The position numbers were made by a program, and so were the translations under genes. From Thiohalomonas denitrificans (GTDB lineage: Bacteria; Pseudomonadota; Gammaproteobacteria; Thiohalomonadales; Thiohalomonadaceae), in contig NZ_JAENYR010000044.1 of NCBI RefSeq assembly GCF_016841685.1, positions 1 through 32,029 on the forward strand: a DNA stretch of 32,029 nt, written 5' to 3'. The notes beneath the pieces were generated by a model that saw only the letters and a list, made by a program, of their open reading frames with translations, ran no database searches and was not told the origin of the DNA. Each line of letters begins with the position of its first letter. Within the stretch, counting starts at the first letter, position 1. Shown here piece by piece: positions 7,301 through 15,355 of the stretch.

Positions 7301-7727
7301 ATACCCAACCCGGCCAGTGGAGTTCCTCCTGCAGCAGTCGCAGTTCCGGCTGGTGGAGCTGTGCCACCTCCGTAACGACACGGTCGCCCTTGGGTAGCAG
7401 ATGGATTTCGATCTCCCGGCCGTCCCGACGGCCGGGCCGGCGCTCCACCAGACCCGCCCGCTGACAGCGATCAATGAGGGCTACTGTGCCATGGTGTTTC
7501 GCCTGCAGGCGCTCTGCGAGTTCGCCGACGGTGGCCCACTCCCGTCCCGAAAATCCCTTTAGATGCAACAGTAACTGGTACTGCAATGGGGTGAGACCGT
7601 GTTCCCGGCAGAGATCTTCACTCTGGCGCAGGAAACAGCGCAGGCGATAACGGAAGTGGGACAATCTTTCGAAATCGTGTTTGCCGAGAGAGCCGTCGCG
7701 TACGGCCTCTCCATGCGGGTTTTCCAT
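7299..7727 (-). CDS. MarR-family transcriptional regulator
   Basis: This encodes 142 residues from an ATG at 7727 preceded by AAGGA at a normal distance. The frame stays open further upstream into the neighbouring gene, but that extension has no ribosome binding site. The N-terminal dimerisation helix (about 15-45) is followed by a winged helix-turn-helix: LTPLQYQLLLHL, then ATVGELAERL and TVALIDRCQRAGLVERR, with the wing RRDGREIEIHLL at about 101-111. These are classic MarR landmarks. MarR dimers bind short palindromes and release on ligand binding or oxidation. The gene is divergent from a membrane protein gene, with a perfect palindrome between them, so autorepression and control of that neighbour are likely. 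Confidence 0.88.
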   Translation of the reverse strand: MENPHGEAVRDGSLGKHDFERLSHFRYRLRCFLRQSEDLCREHGLTPLQYQLLLHLKGFSGREWATVGELAERLQAKHHGTVALIDRCQRAGLVERRPGRRDGREIEIHLLPKGDRVVTEVAQLHQPELRLLQEELHWPGWV

Positions 7728-7763
7728 GATGAATCCTTGACGTTTGGCACTATAGGGTCTAAA

Positions 7764-7782
7764 TATATCATGGTGTGATATA
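7764..7782. promoter_or_regulatory. Probable MarR operator between divergent genes
   Basis: TATATCA-TGGTG-TGATATA is a perfect inverted repeat with 7-bp arms and a 5-base centre. It lies in the 70-base gap between marR and the Yip1-like gene and is AT-rich in a GC-rich context. Its size and position fit a MarR dimer site that would cover both promoters. The match is structural, because no consensus for this regulator is known. Confidence 0.6.
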
Positions 7783-7797
7783 GATGCGAGGTCCGCC

Positions 7798-8358
7798 ATG
7801 AAAACGACAGCGATTTTCCAGCTTCCCTTCTCCTCCGGCAGCGCGTGGGATGAAGTACATCGCCGCCACCCATCCATCCTGTCGCTGGTAACGTTCATCG
7901 TACTGCCTCTGGCGCTGATACCGCCGGTGATGCTGTACTATGCCGGCACCCATTACGGTGATGCCTTCCTGCCCGGTTTTGGAGAAAAGTCCTGGCGGTT
8001 CATCACGACCATTTTCTTTCTGGCCGAGCTGCTGACCTTCGCGGCGATGGGCTGGATGATCCATGAAGTGGCCAACAGCCGCAATCTCCCGGTGAGCGCC
8101 ACCGATGCCTATCGGCTGGCGGCGCTGGCGCCGATCCCGCTGTGGCTCTCCGCGTTTGGCCTGCTGATTCCCAGTTTTGGGGTGAATGTCGTCATATCCC
8201 TGGCCGCCCTTGGGCTTTCCATCAGCATCGTCTATCACGGCTTGCAGGGCTTGGCTCAGCGACACGAAGAGGTTGAGGCGATGTCGGTCACCCATACGAT
8301 CATGGGCGCAAGCGTCATGGCGTGGGTGCTTCTGCTGGCGCTGATATGGGCCTTCTGA
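7798..8358 (+). CDS. Yip1-domain integral membrane protein
   Basis: This encodes 186 residues with about five hydrophobic helices (at roughly 32-53, 71-92, 105-125, 130-150 and 165-185). The start region (WDEVHRRHPS, then LVTFIVLPLALIPPVMLYYAG) and the DAYRLAALAPIPLWLSAF segment are typical of the bacterial Yip1 family (PF04893), multipass proteins of unknown function. The gene starts 15 bases after the palindrome at 7764-7782, so binding of the divergent MarR protein there should affect its transcription. GAGGT upstream of the ATG is the likely ribosome binding site. Confidence 0.8.
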   Translation: MKTTAIFQLPFSSGSAWDEVHRRHPSILSLVTFIVLPLALIPPVMLYYAGTHYGDAFLPGFGEKSWRFITTIFFLAELLTFAAMGWMIHEVANSRNLPVSATDAYRLAALAPIPLWLSAFGLLIPSFGVNVVISLAALGLSISIVYHGLQGLAQRHEEVEAMSVTHTIMGASVMAWVLLLALIWAF

Positions 8359-8390
8359 ACCGAAGCACGTGAAGCTGTTGTTTCCCAAAC

Positions 8391-8421
8391 GGCGGGGGCG
8401 GGCGAGCGCTCCCGCCCTGCC
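8391..8421 (+). terminator. GC-rich hairpin after the Yip1-like gene
   Basis: GGCGGGGGCGGG and CCCGCCCTGCC pair around an 8-base loop, 33 bases past the stop codon. There is no T-tract, so it is either a rho-assisted end point or a simple intergenic palindrome. Confidence 0.4.
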
Positions 8422-8789
8422 GCTTATAGCATCTCCGGAAGGAACAGCTGTCGTCGGCTGATCATCTTCCCGGAGACCATGAACACCCCATCGCAGTGTA
8501 GTATCTGCGGGTGTTTGGGCGATACCCGCCGCCGGCGCTCTGATGATTTTCCAGCGAGGGTGAGACCTCCATTATGCCTGCTCATTGATGTGCTCCGAAT
8601 GAAACCGGGACCCGGGGGCTGAGCGCAAATGGAAAGACGCTTTCATGGTAAACCCCGTGATATGGGCATGCCCGGCAAACGTCCGGCGGGATACGGCGTG
8701 CTCTTGCTGACCTGGCGGTCGCAAATGGTTGGCGCCGTTGCCGATTTTCCTTTATCGTTTGTTAGGCGATTTCCTGAAGGAGTTGATTG
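8422..8789. other. Intergenic stretch of about 370 bases without a recognised feature
   Basis: No supported reading frame was found. The second half (8600-8720) contains several short complementary pieces around GCGCAAATGGAAAGACGC and CCCGGCAAACGTCCGG and could form a structured leader of the SPOR-protein gene. It does not fit a riboswitch family that I can name. Confidence 0.35.
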
Positions 8790-9446
8790 GTGACCTCATA
8801 CCTGAAGTTAGTAGCCCTTGCGCTTCCGCTGCTGGTGGCCGGCTGTGCATCCGGACCAACGAGGGATGTGGAGTTATCCGACAAGGGCTATCACGCCATG
8901 GTGGCCGGCGATATGGAAAAGGCCGAGACGCTTCTGACTCAGGCAGTGGCGGAAAATCCGAACAATCCTCATGCATTGCTCAATTTAGGTGCGTTGTACC
9001 AGAACACCGGCCGTGCCGAAGAGGCTGTTCCCCTCTATGAACGTGTGCTGGATATTGTGGCTGCGTCTGATAGTGAGTCGATAACTGAGCCACGCCGCAA
9101 GGAGCTACAGCGCCTTGACAGGATTGCACGGGAAAACCTCAGACTGACAGGGCAGATTGAGGCACCTGAGCCCGAATCGGTGAAGGAGGTTCCGAGGGCA
9201 GAAATGCCGATGGACTTCCCGTACTGGATCCAGATTGGTGCATTCGCCTCTTCGGAGGCAGCCGAACAGGTGCGCCGCGGTTTTAGGGAACAGCAGCGTC
9301 CCCTCTGTCAGCGGGAGATACGCGTGGTACGGGTGAATGGGCTGAACAAGGTCAGGATCGGGCCGTATACCAGCATGGATGAAGCCAGAAGCGTCTGTTA
9401 TCGGCTCCGCAGCACCGGTGTGGGCTGTTTCCCCGGCGGTAACTGA
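8790..9446 (+). CDS. TPR and SPOR-domain lipoprotein
   Basis: The start is GTG at 8790, with AAGGAG 7 bases upstream (TTG at 8787 is too close). There are 219 codons including the stop. The signal peptide ends in LVAGC (Cys 19), so the protein is a lipoprotein. Two TPR units follow (about 30-90, including ALLNLGALYQNTGRAEEAVPLYERVL), then a linker, and a C-terminal SPOR domain from about 140 to 217 beginning YWIQIGAFAS and containing VRIGPYTSMDEA. SPOR domains bind peptidoglycan stripped of stem peptides at the division septum. This suggests a periplasmic role in division or wall remodelling. Confidence 0.88.
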   Translation: MTSYLKLVALALPLLVAGCASGPTRDVELSDKGYHAMVAGDMEKAETLLTQAVAENPNNPHALLNLGALYQNTGRAEEAVPLYERVLDIVAASDSESITEPRRKELQRLDRIARENLRLTGQIEAPEPESVKEVPRAEMPMDFPYWIQIGAFASSEAAEQVRRGFREQQRPLCQREIRVVRVNGLNKVRIGPYTSMDEARSVCYRLRSTGVGCFPGGN

Positions 9447-9746
9447 CTTTGCGCTCTCCATCCGGGTGGGGAGCCCGCCAATCTCGTTGCAGTACAGAGC
9501 GGCGAATGGATAGGCGTTCCGTGACCTTCTGTCGCAGCTCCCCAGCCGCTCGGCGGCGGGCTGAATCATTTGTGCCTCCGGATAACGACGCGGTTCGCGC
9601 ACCTCGTTCGATCCTGATGCGCTCAGCTCGAAGAGTATCGGGATCGATCGGAGTGGTGCTCGGCGCATGGGCTCTGTTCCGGCCATCGTGTTTTGCCCAG
9701 TGATCTTGAGCACAAGGAGGTATCGTTCACCCTCCGTAGGGGGCAA
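9447..9746. other. 300-base gap between convergent genes, no feature recognised
   Basis: Neither strand has a convincing gene. A short frame from 9449 gives an Arg/Ser-rich product without a ribosome binding site. There is a GC-rich palindrome around 9541-9562 (CAGCCGC / GCGGGCTG) that might separate the two convergent genes. Confidence 0.4.
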
Positions 9747-9995
9747 TTAACTTCTGACAGCGCGATAACCCCAGAGCAGGAGCACCGCCCCGAGCACGGC
9801 CAGTGCAAAACTGCCAAGGCTGAAGCTGTCGACGGTCCCCAACCCCAGTGCGGAACCGATGAAGCCACCAACCACGGCACCCAGAATGCCGATAAGGATG
9901 GTTACGAAAAAACCTCCCGGATCGCGTCCGGGCATCAGCATTTTGGCAATCACGCCGGCAATCAGGCCGAAGATGATCCATCCAATGAATCCCAT
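9747..9995 (-). CDS. GlsB/YeaQ/YmgE-family small membrane protein
   Basis: This encodes 82 residues from an ATG at 9995 preceded by GGGAGG. The family signature is clear: MGFIGWIIFGLIAGVIAKMLMPG, followed by DPGGFFVTILIGILGAVVGGFIG. There are three hydrophobic, Gly-rich helices. These inner-membrane proteins (also called transglycosylase-associated proteins) are often stress-induced, and their biochemical role is unknown. The reading frame continues upstream of this ATG, but family conservation begins at MGF. Confidence 0.92.
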   Translation of the reverse strand: MGFIGWIIFGLIAGVIAKMLMPGRDPGGFFVTILIGILGAVVGGFIGSALGLGTVDSFSLGSFALAVLGAVLLLWGYRAVRS

Positions 9996-10131
9996 GAGGG
10001 TCCCTCCCGTGTTAGCGATCCTCCAAGATCTATAGTCGACGCCCGAGAGGGTGCATACTCCGGCAGTCTGTCGGGCCTCGGGCCGCTGAGAGTGAAACCG
10101 TATCGTGATTCGCTCTACCGAATGCTTTCCC

Positions 10132-10313
10132 GCACTCGTCGGCTCGGCATCCTTGAGAATAGGTTCCAGACATTCTCTACTGCCGCCATCCATGGCGGCA
10201 TGTCTCGGTCTAACGACTGCGTCCATGCAGTCGTAGTCGCCTCAAAGGACCGAAAAATCTGACTCAATAGTCTTGCCCTCGTGACGGTCGCTATTCTCGG
10301 ACAGACTCCTAGT
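10132..10313 (-). repeat. Dispersed repeat, copy A (GGAGYCTGTCCGAGAATAG family)
   Basis: Read on the minus strand the element starts CTAGGAGTCTGTCCGAGAATAG (10291-10312), continues through a CAGATTTTTCGG segment, and contains the perfect palindrome ACGACTGC-GTCCAT-GCAGTCGT at 10213-10234. The same order of segments is found in the opposite orientation at 31748-31895. It occupies the gap before the UPF0182 gene. It is non-coding and probably a MITE or REP-type unit. Confidence 0.65.
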
Positions 10314-10348
10314 CTAAAGGGAAACAGCTTCGGTCTCATGGGTGTGCA

Positions 10349-13129
10349 ATGTACAACCTCTTATTCCTTGCGTGTTTCACCCTTGGTGGTTGGCTGGCCT
10401 ACAGCGGGTTCGAGAACGGACGGCAGGCCCGTGTGGCGGCCGGCCTGGCCACGCTTGCAGCGACCGCCCTGTTTTTCGGGTTGCTCTCCTTTTGGGGTGA
10501 GATGCTCTGGTTCGAGGCGGTCGGCTACAGCCAGCGGTTCTGGACCATGGTTGCCGTCCGGTTGGGCATGGTGGCCCTGGGGGCGATTGTCGCCGGGCTG
10601 CTGGTTTGGGGTGGCGTGCGTTGGGTCGGTCGCGGCCAGCGGTTGTTGGTCTGGGCTGCCATCCTGGCAGGCATCCTCGGAGGGGGTGTCTGGGGACTTC
10701 GGGCGTGGGACGAATCACTGCTGTGGGTGACCGGCGAAGCGACAGGTGTCAGTGAACCGATACTGGGCCTGGATGCCGGCTTTTATCTGTTTGCCCTGCC
10801 GTTACTCGGGCAACTGCATACGCTGCTGTGGCTGATCGCGATCATCGTTATCGGAATCCATGGCGTGCTCCTCTGGCAGCAGGCCGAGCGGGGTCGGCCG
10901 GACTGGGGGCGTGCTCTGGTCCTCGCCTTCGGGCTGGCATTCCTGCTGGCTTTTGGCCACATTCTCGATCTGTTCCATCTGCTCTTTTCGGACTGGGGTG
11001 TGGTGAACGGTCCAGGCTGGACGGACGAGCACATTCGCCGGCCCGCTTACCTACTGATGGCCGTCATTACCCCGTTGCTGGCGGCACTGCCGCTGTTTTC
11101 CGTTTTCCGACGTCGGGTGGCGCCATTGGATCGCAGCCGCTCGCCGCATCTGGTCGCCGGCGGCATTGCCTGGATCGGGATCGGCGCCGTCTGGATCCTG
11201 CTCCTCGGAGCGACCCCGCGGCTCATACAGTGGCTCGTTGTGGAACCCAACGAGATCACCTTCGAGCGCCCCTATATCGCCAACAACATCGCCTTTACCC
11301 GTCGCGGCTTCGATCTGGAAAAGGTGGAGCAAAAGGCCTTTTCGGTCGGGGACCAATTCACCCGCTCGCAAGCCGAAGATAACGAGGGGGTTCTGTCCGA
11401 AGTGCGTCTGTGGGATCCGCGGGCGCTGGATTCGGTATTCAGGCAGTTCCAGGAAATCCGCCTCTATTACCAGTTCGAAGATGTCGATATTGATCGTTAC
11501 CAGCTTGGCGACGACTATCGGCAGGTGATGATTTCCGCACGGGAGTTGGAACTCGGCAACCTGCCGGCGCAGAGCCAGACGTTCGTCAATCGCCGTTTCA
11601 AATACACCCACGGTTACGGGGCGGTGATGACACCGGTGAGTGAATTCACCCCCAGCGGGTTGCCCCGCATGCTGGTCAAGGATATTCCGCCGCAGTCCGT
11701 CCACCCCAAACTCCAGATCGAAGATCCACAGATCTATTACGGTGAACTGACCACCGATCCGGCTGTGGCCAACAGTAAAGAGCGGGAGTTCGATTACCCG
11801 AGCGGTGAGCAGAATGTCTACATCCAATACCCCGGAGAGGGCGGGGTCGCCATGCGCAACCTCTGGCGGAAGTTTGTCTTCGGCTGGATGTTCGACGGTA
11901 CGCGGCTGCTGCTGTCCACCTACCCACGGCCGGACAGCCGGATGATGTTCCATCGCCAAATCACTGACCGGCTGAACACCCTGGCGCCGTTTCTCAAGTA
12001 CGATGCCGACCCCTACGTGACGATTATCGATGGGCGGCTGAAATGGATCGTCGACGCCTATACCCGCTCCTCCTTTTACCCCTATAGCGAAGTGTTTTCC
12101 TCACGTGAATTCATCCAGGTCCGGGACCGCACGGGACAACTCTCCGGCTCGGTGGCCGGTTACCTGTCAGGGGCGAACTACGTTCGCAACTCGGTAAAGG
12201 CAGTGGTGGATGCCTATGACGGGAGCGCCGACCTGTACGTGTTCGAAGAAGACGACCCGTTGATCAATGCCTGGTGGCGAGCTTTCCCCGATCTGTTCAA
12301 GCCGGGAACGGAGATGCCGGATTCCGTTCGTGCGCACGTGCGTTACCCGGAGGGATTCCTGCTGACCCAGGGGCTGGTCTATGCCAAGTACCACATGGAA
12401 GATCCCGAAGTGTTCTATAACCAGGAAGACCTCTGGGTCAGGGCGACGGAGAAATACTACGGCAATGTCCAGCCGGTAGAGCCCTATTACATTATGTGGA
12501 AACGTCCGGGTAGTGACAGGAAGGAGTTTGTCCTCATCCTGCCGTTTACCCCGAAAAATCGCCAGGTCATGATCGGCTGGATCGCCGGCTTGTCGGATGG
12601 TAAGGACTACGGACGTTTCATCGCCTATCAGTTTCCCAAGGAGACGCGGGTGCTGGGGCCCCAGCAGGTGGAAACCAAGATCGACCAGGACCCGCAGCTC
12701 TCCGGACAGTTGACGCTCTGGGATCAGCGCGGCTCCCGGGTGATCCGGGGCAACGTGCTGGCGATCCCGATCGATCAGACCCTGCTCTACGTCGAGCCCA
12801 TCTATCTTCAGGCGGAGACAGCCGCCTATCCTGAGTTGCGGCTGGTGACCCTGATGCACGGTGATACGCTCAGCTATGCCGAGAGCTTCGAAGAGGCCCT
12901 GGAGGGGCTGTTTAAAGGCGGCGTACGTGATGTGCCTGGTGCCGCACCGGGCGGTGAACTCGCGGAGCGCGCGGCCCGGGCCGGCCAAGTGTTCGAGCGA
13001 TATCTGCAGCTGCAGGGCCAGGGCCGTTTCGAAGAGGCCGCGCGACAGCTGCGTGAGTTGAGACGTCTGTTGCAGTCGATGGCCGGGGAGGCGACGGGTG
13101 CTGCCGATGGCGAAACGCCCGGTAATTGA
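10349..13129 (+). CDS. UPF0182-family large membrane protein
   Basis: This encodes 926 residues. The N-terminal third (about 1-310) has some seven or eight transmembrane helices, and the rest is a large soluble, probably extracytoplasmic, domain. Landmarks match the UPF0182/COG1615 family: ERPYIANNIAFTRRGFDL at the start of the soluble part, the YQFEDVDIDRY and NRRFKYTHGYGAVMTPVSE segments, and YPEGFLLTQ with the KYHMEDPEVFYNQEDLW segment near the end. The acidic and alanine-rich C-terminus is variable in the family. The molecular function is unknown. Ribosome binding before the ATG is weak (GGGTG). It converges with the hydrolase gene across a small inverted-repeat element. Confidence 0.93.
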   Translation: MYNLLFLACFTLGGWLAYSGFENGRQARVAAGLATLAATALFFGLLSFWGEMLWFEAVGYSQRFWTMVAVRLGMVALGAIVAGLLVWGGVRWVGRGQRLLVWAAILAGILGGGVWGLRAWDESLLWVTGEATGVSEPILGLDAGFYLFALPLLGQLHTLLWLIAIIVIGIHGVLLWQQAERGRPDWGRALVLAFGLAFLLAFGHILDLFHLLFSDWGVVNGPGWTDEHIRRPAYLLMAVITPLLAALPLFSVFRRRVAPLDRSRSPHLVAGGIAWIGIGAVWILLLGATPRLIQWLVVEPNEITFERPYIANNIAFTRRGFDLEKVEQKAFSVGDQFTRSQAEDNEGVLSEVRLWDPRALDSVFRQFQEIRLYYQFEDVDIDRYQLGDDYRQVMISARELELGNLPAQSQTFVNRRFKYTHGYGAVMTPVSEFTPSGLPRMLVKDIPPQSVHPKLQIEDPQIYYGELTTDPAVANSKEREFDYPSGEQNVYIQYPGEGGVAMRNLWRKFVFGWMFDGTRLLLSTYPRPDSRMMFHRQITDRLNTLAPFLKYDADPYVTIIDGRLKWIVDAYTRSSFYPYSEVFSSREFIQVRDRTGQLSGSVAGYLSGANYVRNSVKAVVDAYDGSADLYVFEEDDPLINAWWRAFPDLFKPGTEMPDSVRAHVRYPEGFLLTQGLVYAKYHMEDPEVFYNQEDLWVRATEKYYGNVQPVEPYYIMWKRPGSDRKEFVLILPFTPKNRQVMIGWIAGLSDGKDYGRFIAYQFPKETRVLGPQQVETKIDQDPQLSGQLTLWDQRGSRVIRGNVLAIPIDQTLLYVEPIYLQAETAAYPELRLVTLMHGDTLSYAESFEEALEGLFKGGVRDVPGAAPGGELAERAARAGQVFERYLQLQGQGRFEEAARQLRELRRLLQSMAGEATGAADGETPGN

Positions 13130-13140
13130 AAGTGGCCGCT

Positions 13141-13280
13141 TAACAGGCTGTTGAAAAAGGTTTTTGTCCCTTCTCCCTGAGGGAGAAGGTGACGATGAGG
13201 GGGGGATTAGTAACCTTTATTTAGCCGCCTCAACCCAGTCCTCTCTCTCGGGGAGAGGGAGTTTGTTTAACGGCCTGTTA
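13141..13280. repeat. MITE-like element with TAACAGGCYGTT ends
   Basis: TAACAGGCTGTTGAAAAA at 13141-13158 and its near reverse complement (TTTGTTTAACGGCCTGTTA, ending at 13280) form terminal inverted repeats of a 140-base non-coding unit. Inside are CCTTCTCCCTGAGGGAGAAGG (13169-13189) and a CTCTCTCGGGGAGAG hairpin. It lies exactly between two convergent stop codons, where an insertion is harmless and could serve as a bidirectional terminator. Confidence 0.7.
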
Positions 13281-13318
13281 CGCCTTCAAGCCGGCATCCT
13301 TTGCTGCTGCCCGTGGGT

Positions 13319-15343
13319 TCAGACCAAATCCCTCGGGATGCGGCGGTCCCAATTCTTCGAGTAGACCCTTTTGTCGCCCTCGAAGGCGTCCAGTTCAGCG
13401 TGAATATGAAAATGAGTCGTGTCCGCCGTGAGTACGGTGCGAGTCGTGGTTCGCACCGACCAGTCGCCCCGGCCAAAGAAACGCTCGGTACGGGTCTCGC
13501 CCCTCGGCGATCCGAAATCGCCATCTCGGTAGGTATACCAATCCCAGGTTCCGGCCCCTACCGTGAGGTCGATGGCTTCAATCCAGAACCTTCCCTCGTC
13601 CTTGATGACTTCCAGGGTCGAGACGTCTGCGGCGAGGTCGCGGTGGACCAGCCAGTTGTGGTGTTTGGGTTCCAGTTGCCGGGTGTGCGCCGGTGGTGCG
13701 ATTTCGGCGGGAGGAAAAGTCACCCGGCCATCCTCTTTCCGCGGTCGGCGTATGGGCAGGCACAGGGAGCTGGGCCCACAGTGGATGGTCAGGCGCGCCG
13801 CCTGGGGCGGCGGCCAGGCCAGAGGCCAATAGGAAGTGGAGATCGACAGGCGGATACGGTGACCCCTCGGGAACACCTGTGCGATGTAGTTGAGCTCTAC
13901 GGTTACCGGATACCGCTGGCCAGGCTCCAGCGCCTCGGGTTCGGCATGGCCGTTGCGATGGGTGAGGTTGAGCAGCCCGTAGGTGATACGCGTCGCCTTT
14001 CCGTCCGGCGCCACATCCGACAGGCGTACCGCCACCATAGCGACCGGTCGACTGGACTCCACCTCGAGTGCCACCGTGGGGGAACCCAGTAACTCTACCC
14101 TCTCCTCCAGCGGCGCGGTTTGGAAAATGAGAGCACCGCCATCTTCCTCGCGCTGATCGTGAGGCAGATCCGGTGCGGCGGTATAGGAGCACCACTTACC
14201 GGCAAACAGGCCGACGCTCAATGGCGACTGGATCGTCTGGATGGCATCGCCCCGGCGTCGCTGCTCATCGCTCAAGGCGAGGCGGCCGGGGGCCAGGGGC
14301 AGCCGCCAGGTATCGATGTTCGGTGAGGGCCAGGAGGGCTCCTCCACCCAGCGACCGGGGCGGTGTTTGTACCGGGTCGAGGGCGCAACGGAGTCGAGCA
14401 TGTAGGCACGCAGCATCGACTCCTCCATGATCCCGGTCTCCTCGTCTTTCAGCCAGTGATCCCACCAGCGCAGTGCCTCTTGCAGGAAACCGATGGCCGG
14501 TCCGGGTGCGCCCAGGTGGGGATACTTGTGCCCCCACGGCCCCACCAGTCCAAGGCGCGGCACCTGAAGATGCTTCAGCAGCCGAAATATCGCGTTGGTG
14601 TAGCCGTCTGCCCACCCGCCGACTGCCATCACGGGGCAGCGGATAGCCGAGTAGTCCTCCGCCACCGAACCGTGTTTCCAGTACTCGTCGCGGCGCTGGT
14701 GGCGCAGCCAGATGTCGAGCCAGTGGCCGCTGCCCTCAAGCCGCTCAAGCCACATTTCACGCCACCGTTCGCCCACCAGCTCTGGATCGGGCGGGCAGGT
14801 ATTGATCGAAAACATGGTGGTGGCCTCGGAGAGATTGTCCGAAAGCAGGCAACCACCCATGTAGTGCATGTTGTCGCGGTAGAGGTCGTCGGTGGAGCTG
14901 GCGGTGATGATGGCTTTGAGTTCCGGCGGCCTCATGGCGGCAATCTGCAGGCTATTGAAGCCGCCCCAGGAAATACCCATCATTCCCACCCGGCCATTGC
15001 ACCAGGGCTGTTCGGCGATCCAGCGAATCACCTCGATGCCGTCATCCATCTCCTGCTGCCGGTACTGGTCGGCCAGCGCCCCGTCGGATTCCCCCGAGCC
15101 GCGCAGATCCACCCGTACGCAGGCATAGCCGTACCCCGCGAACCAGGCATGGGTCATGGAATCCCGGGATCGGACCAGGTCCCGCTTGCGGTAAGGGATG
15201 TACTCGAAGATGGCGGGTATCGGGTCTTCTTCAGCCCCTTCAGGCATCCAGATCCTGGCAGCCAGTCGGGCGCCGTCGGACATCGGGATTAGCGTGTGCT
15301 CGATCTCGCGCACGGCATGGGGAAACTCGCTGATCACGCGCAC
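13319..15343 (-). CDS. CocE/NonD-family hydrolase (X-Pro dipeptidyl-peptidase S15 type)
   Basis: This encodes 674 residues. The start is GTG at 15343, with GGAGG 6 bases upstream. The alpha/beta-hydrolase core is clear: IPAIFEYIPYRKRD, the CVRVDLRGSGESDG oxyanion region, nucleophile Ser125 in GISWGG, probable acid Asp246 (GGWADGYTN) and His272 (GPWGHKYPH). The C-terminal half (about 360-600) is the jelly-roll X-Pro dipeptidyl-peptidase C-terminal domain, with SPTVALEVESSRPVAMVAVRLSDV. Members cleave ester or amide bonds (cocaine esterase, glutaryl acylases, X-Pro peptidases), and the substrate here is unknown. There is no signal peptide. It is the second gene of an operon, 12 bases behind an ATP-grasp ligase gene. 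It might hydrolyse or release the amide that the ligase makes. Confidence 0.9.
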   Translation of the reverse strand: MRVISEFPHAVREIEHTLIPMSDGARLAARIWMPEGAEEDPIPAIFEYIPYRKRDLVRSRDSMTHAWFAGYGYACVRVDLRGSGESDGALADQYRQQEMDDGIEVIRWIAEQPWCNGRVGMMGISWGGFNSLQIAAMRPPELKAIITASSTDDLYRDNMHYMGGCLLSDNLSEATTMFSINTCPPDPELVGERWREMWLERLEGSGHWLDIWLRHQRRDEYWKHGSVAEDYSAIRCPVMAVGGWADGYTNAIFRLLKHLQVPRLGLVGPWGHKYPHLGAPGPAIGFLQEALRWWDHWLKDEETGIMEESMLRAYMLDSVAPSTRYKHRPGRWVEEPSWPSPNIDTWRLPLAPGRLALSDEQRRRGDAIQTIQSPLSVGLFAGKWCSYTAAPDLPHDQREEDGGALIFQTAPLEERVELLGSPTVALEVESSRPVAMVAVRLSDVAPDGKATRITYGLLNLTHRNGHAEPEALEPGQRYPVTVELNYIAQVFPRGHRIRLSISTSYWPLAWPPPQAARLTIHCGPSSLCLPIRRPRKEDGRVTFPPAEIAPPAHTRQLEPKHHNWLVHRDLAADVSTLEVIKDEGRFWIEAIDLTVGAGTWDWYTYRDGDFGSPRGETRTERFFGRGDWSVRTTTRTVLTADTTHFHIHAELDAFEGDKRVYSKNWDRRIPRDLV

Positions 15344-15355
15344 GGTTATCCTCCG

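Noticed and set aside
8600-8720. Possible c-di-GMP-type or other riboswitch before the SPOR gene
   Set aside because: Some motifs resemble GEMM boxes, but the order and pairing do not fit and no family could be assigned.
11051-11959. 302-codon antisense frame in the UPF0182 gene
   Set aside because: It is a shadow frame with no ribosome site, opposite a clear family member.
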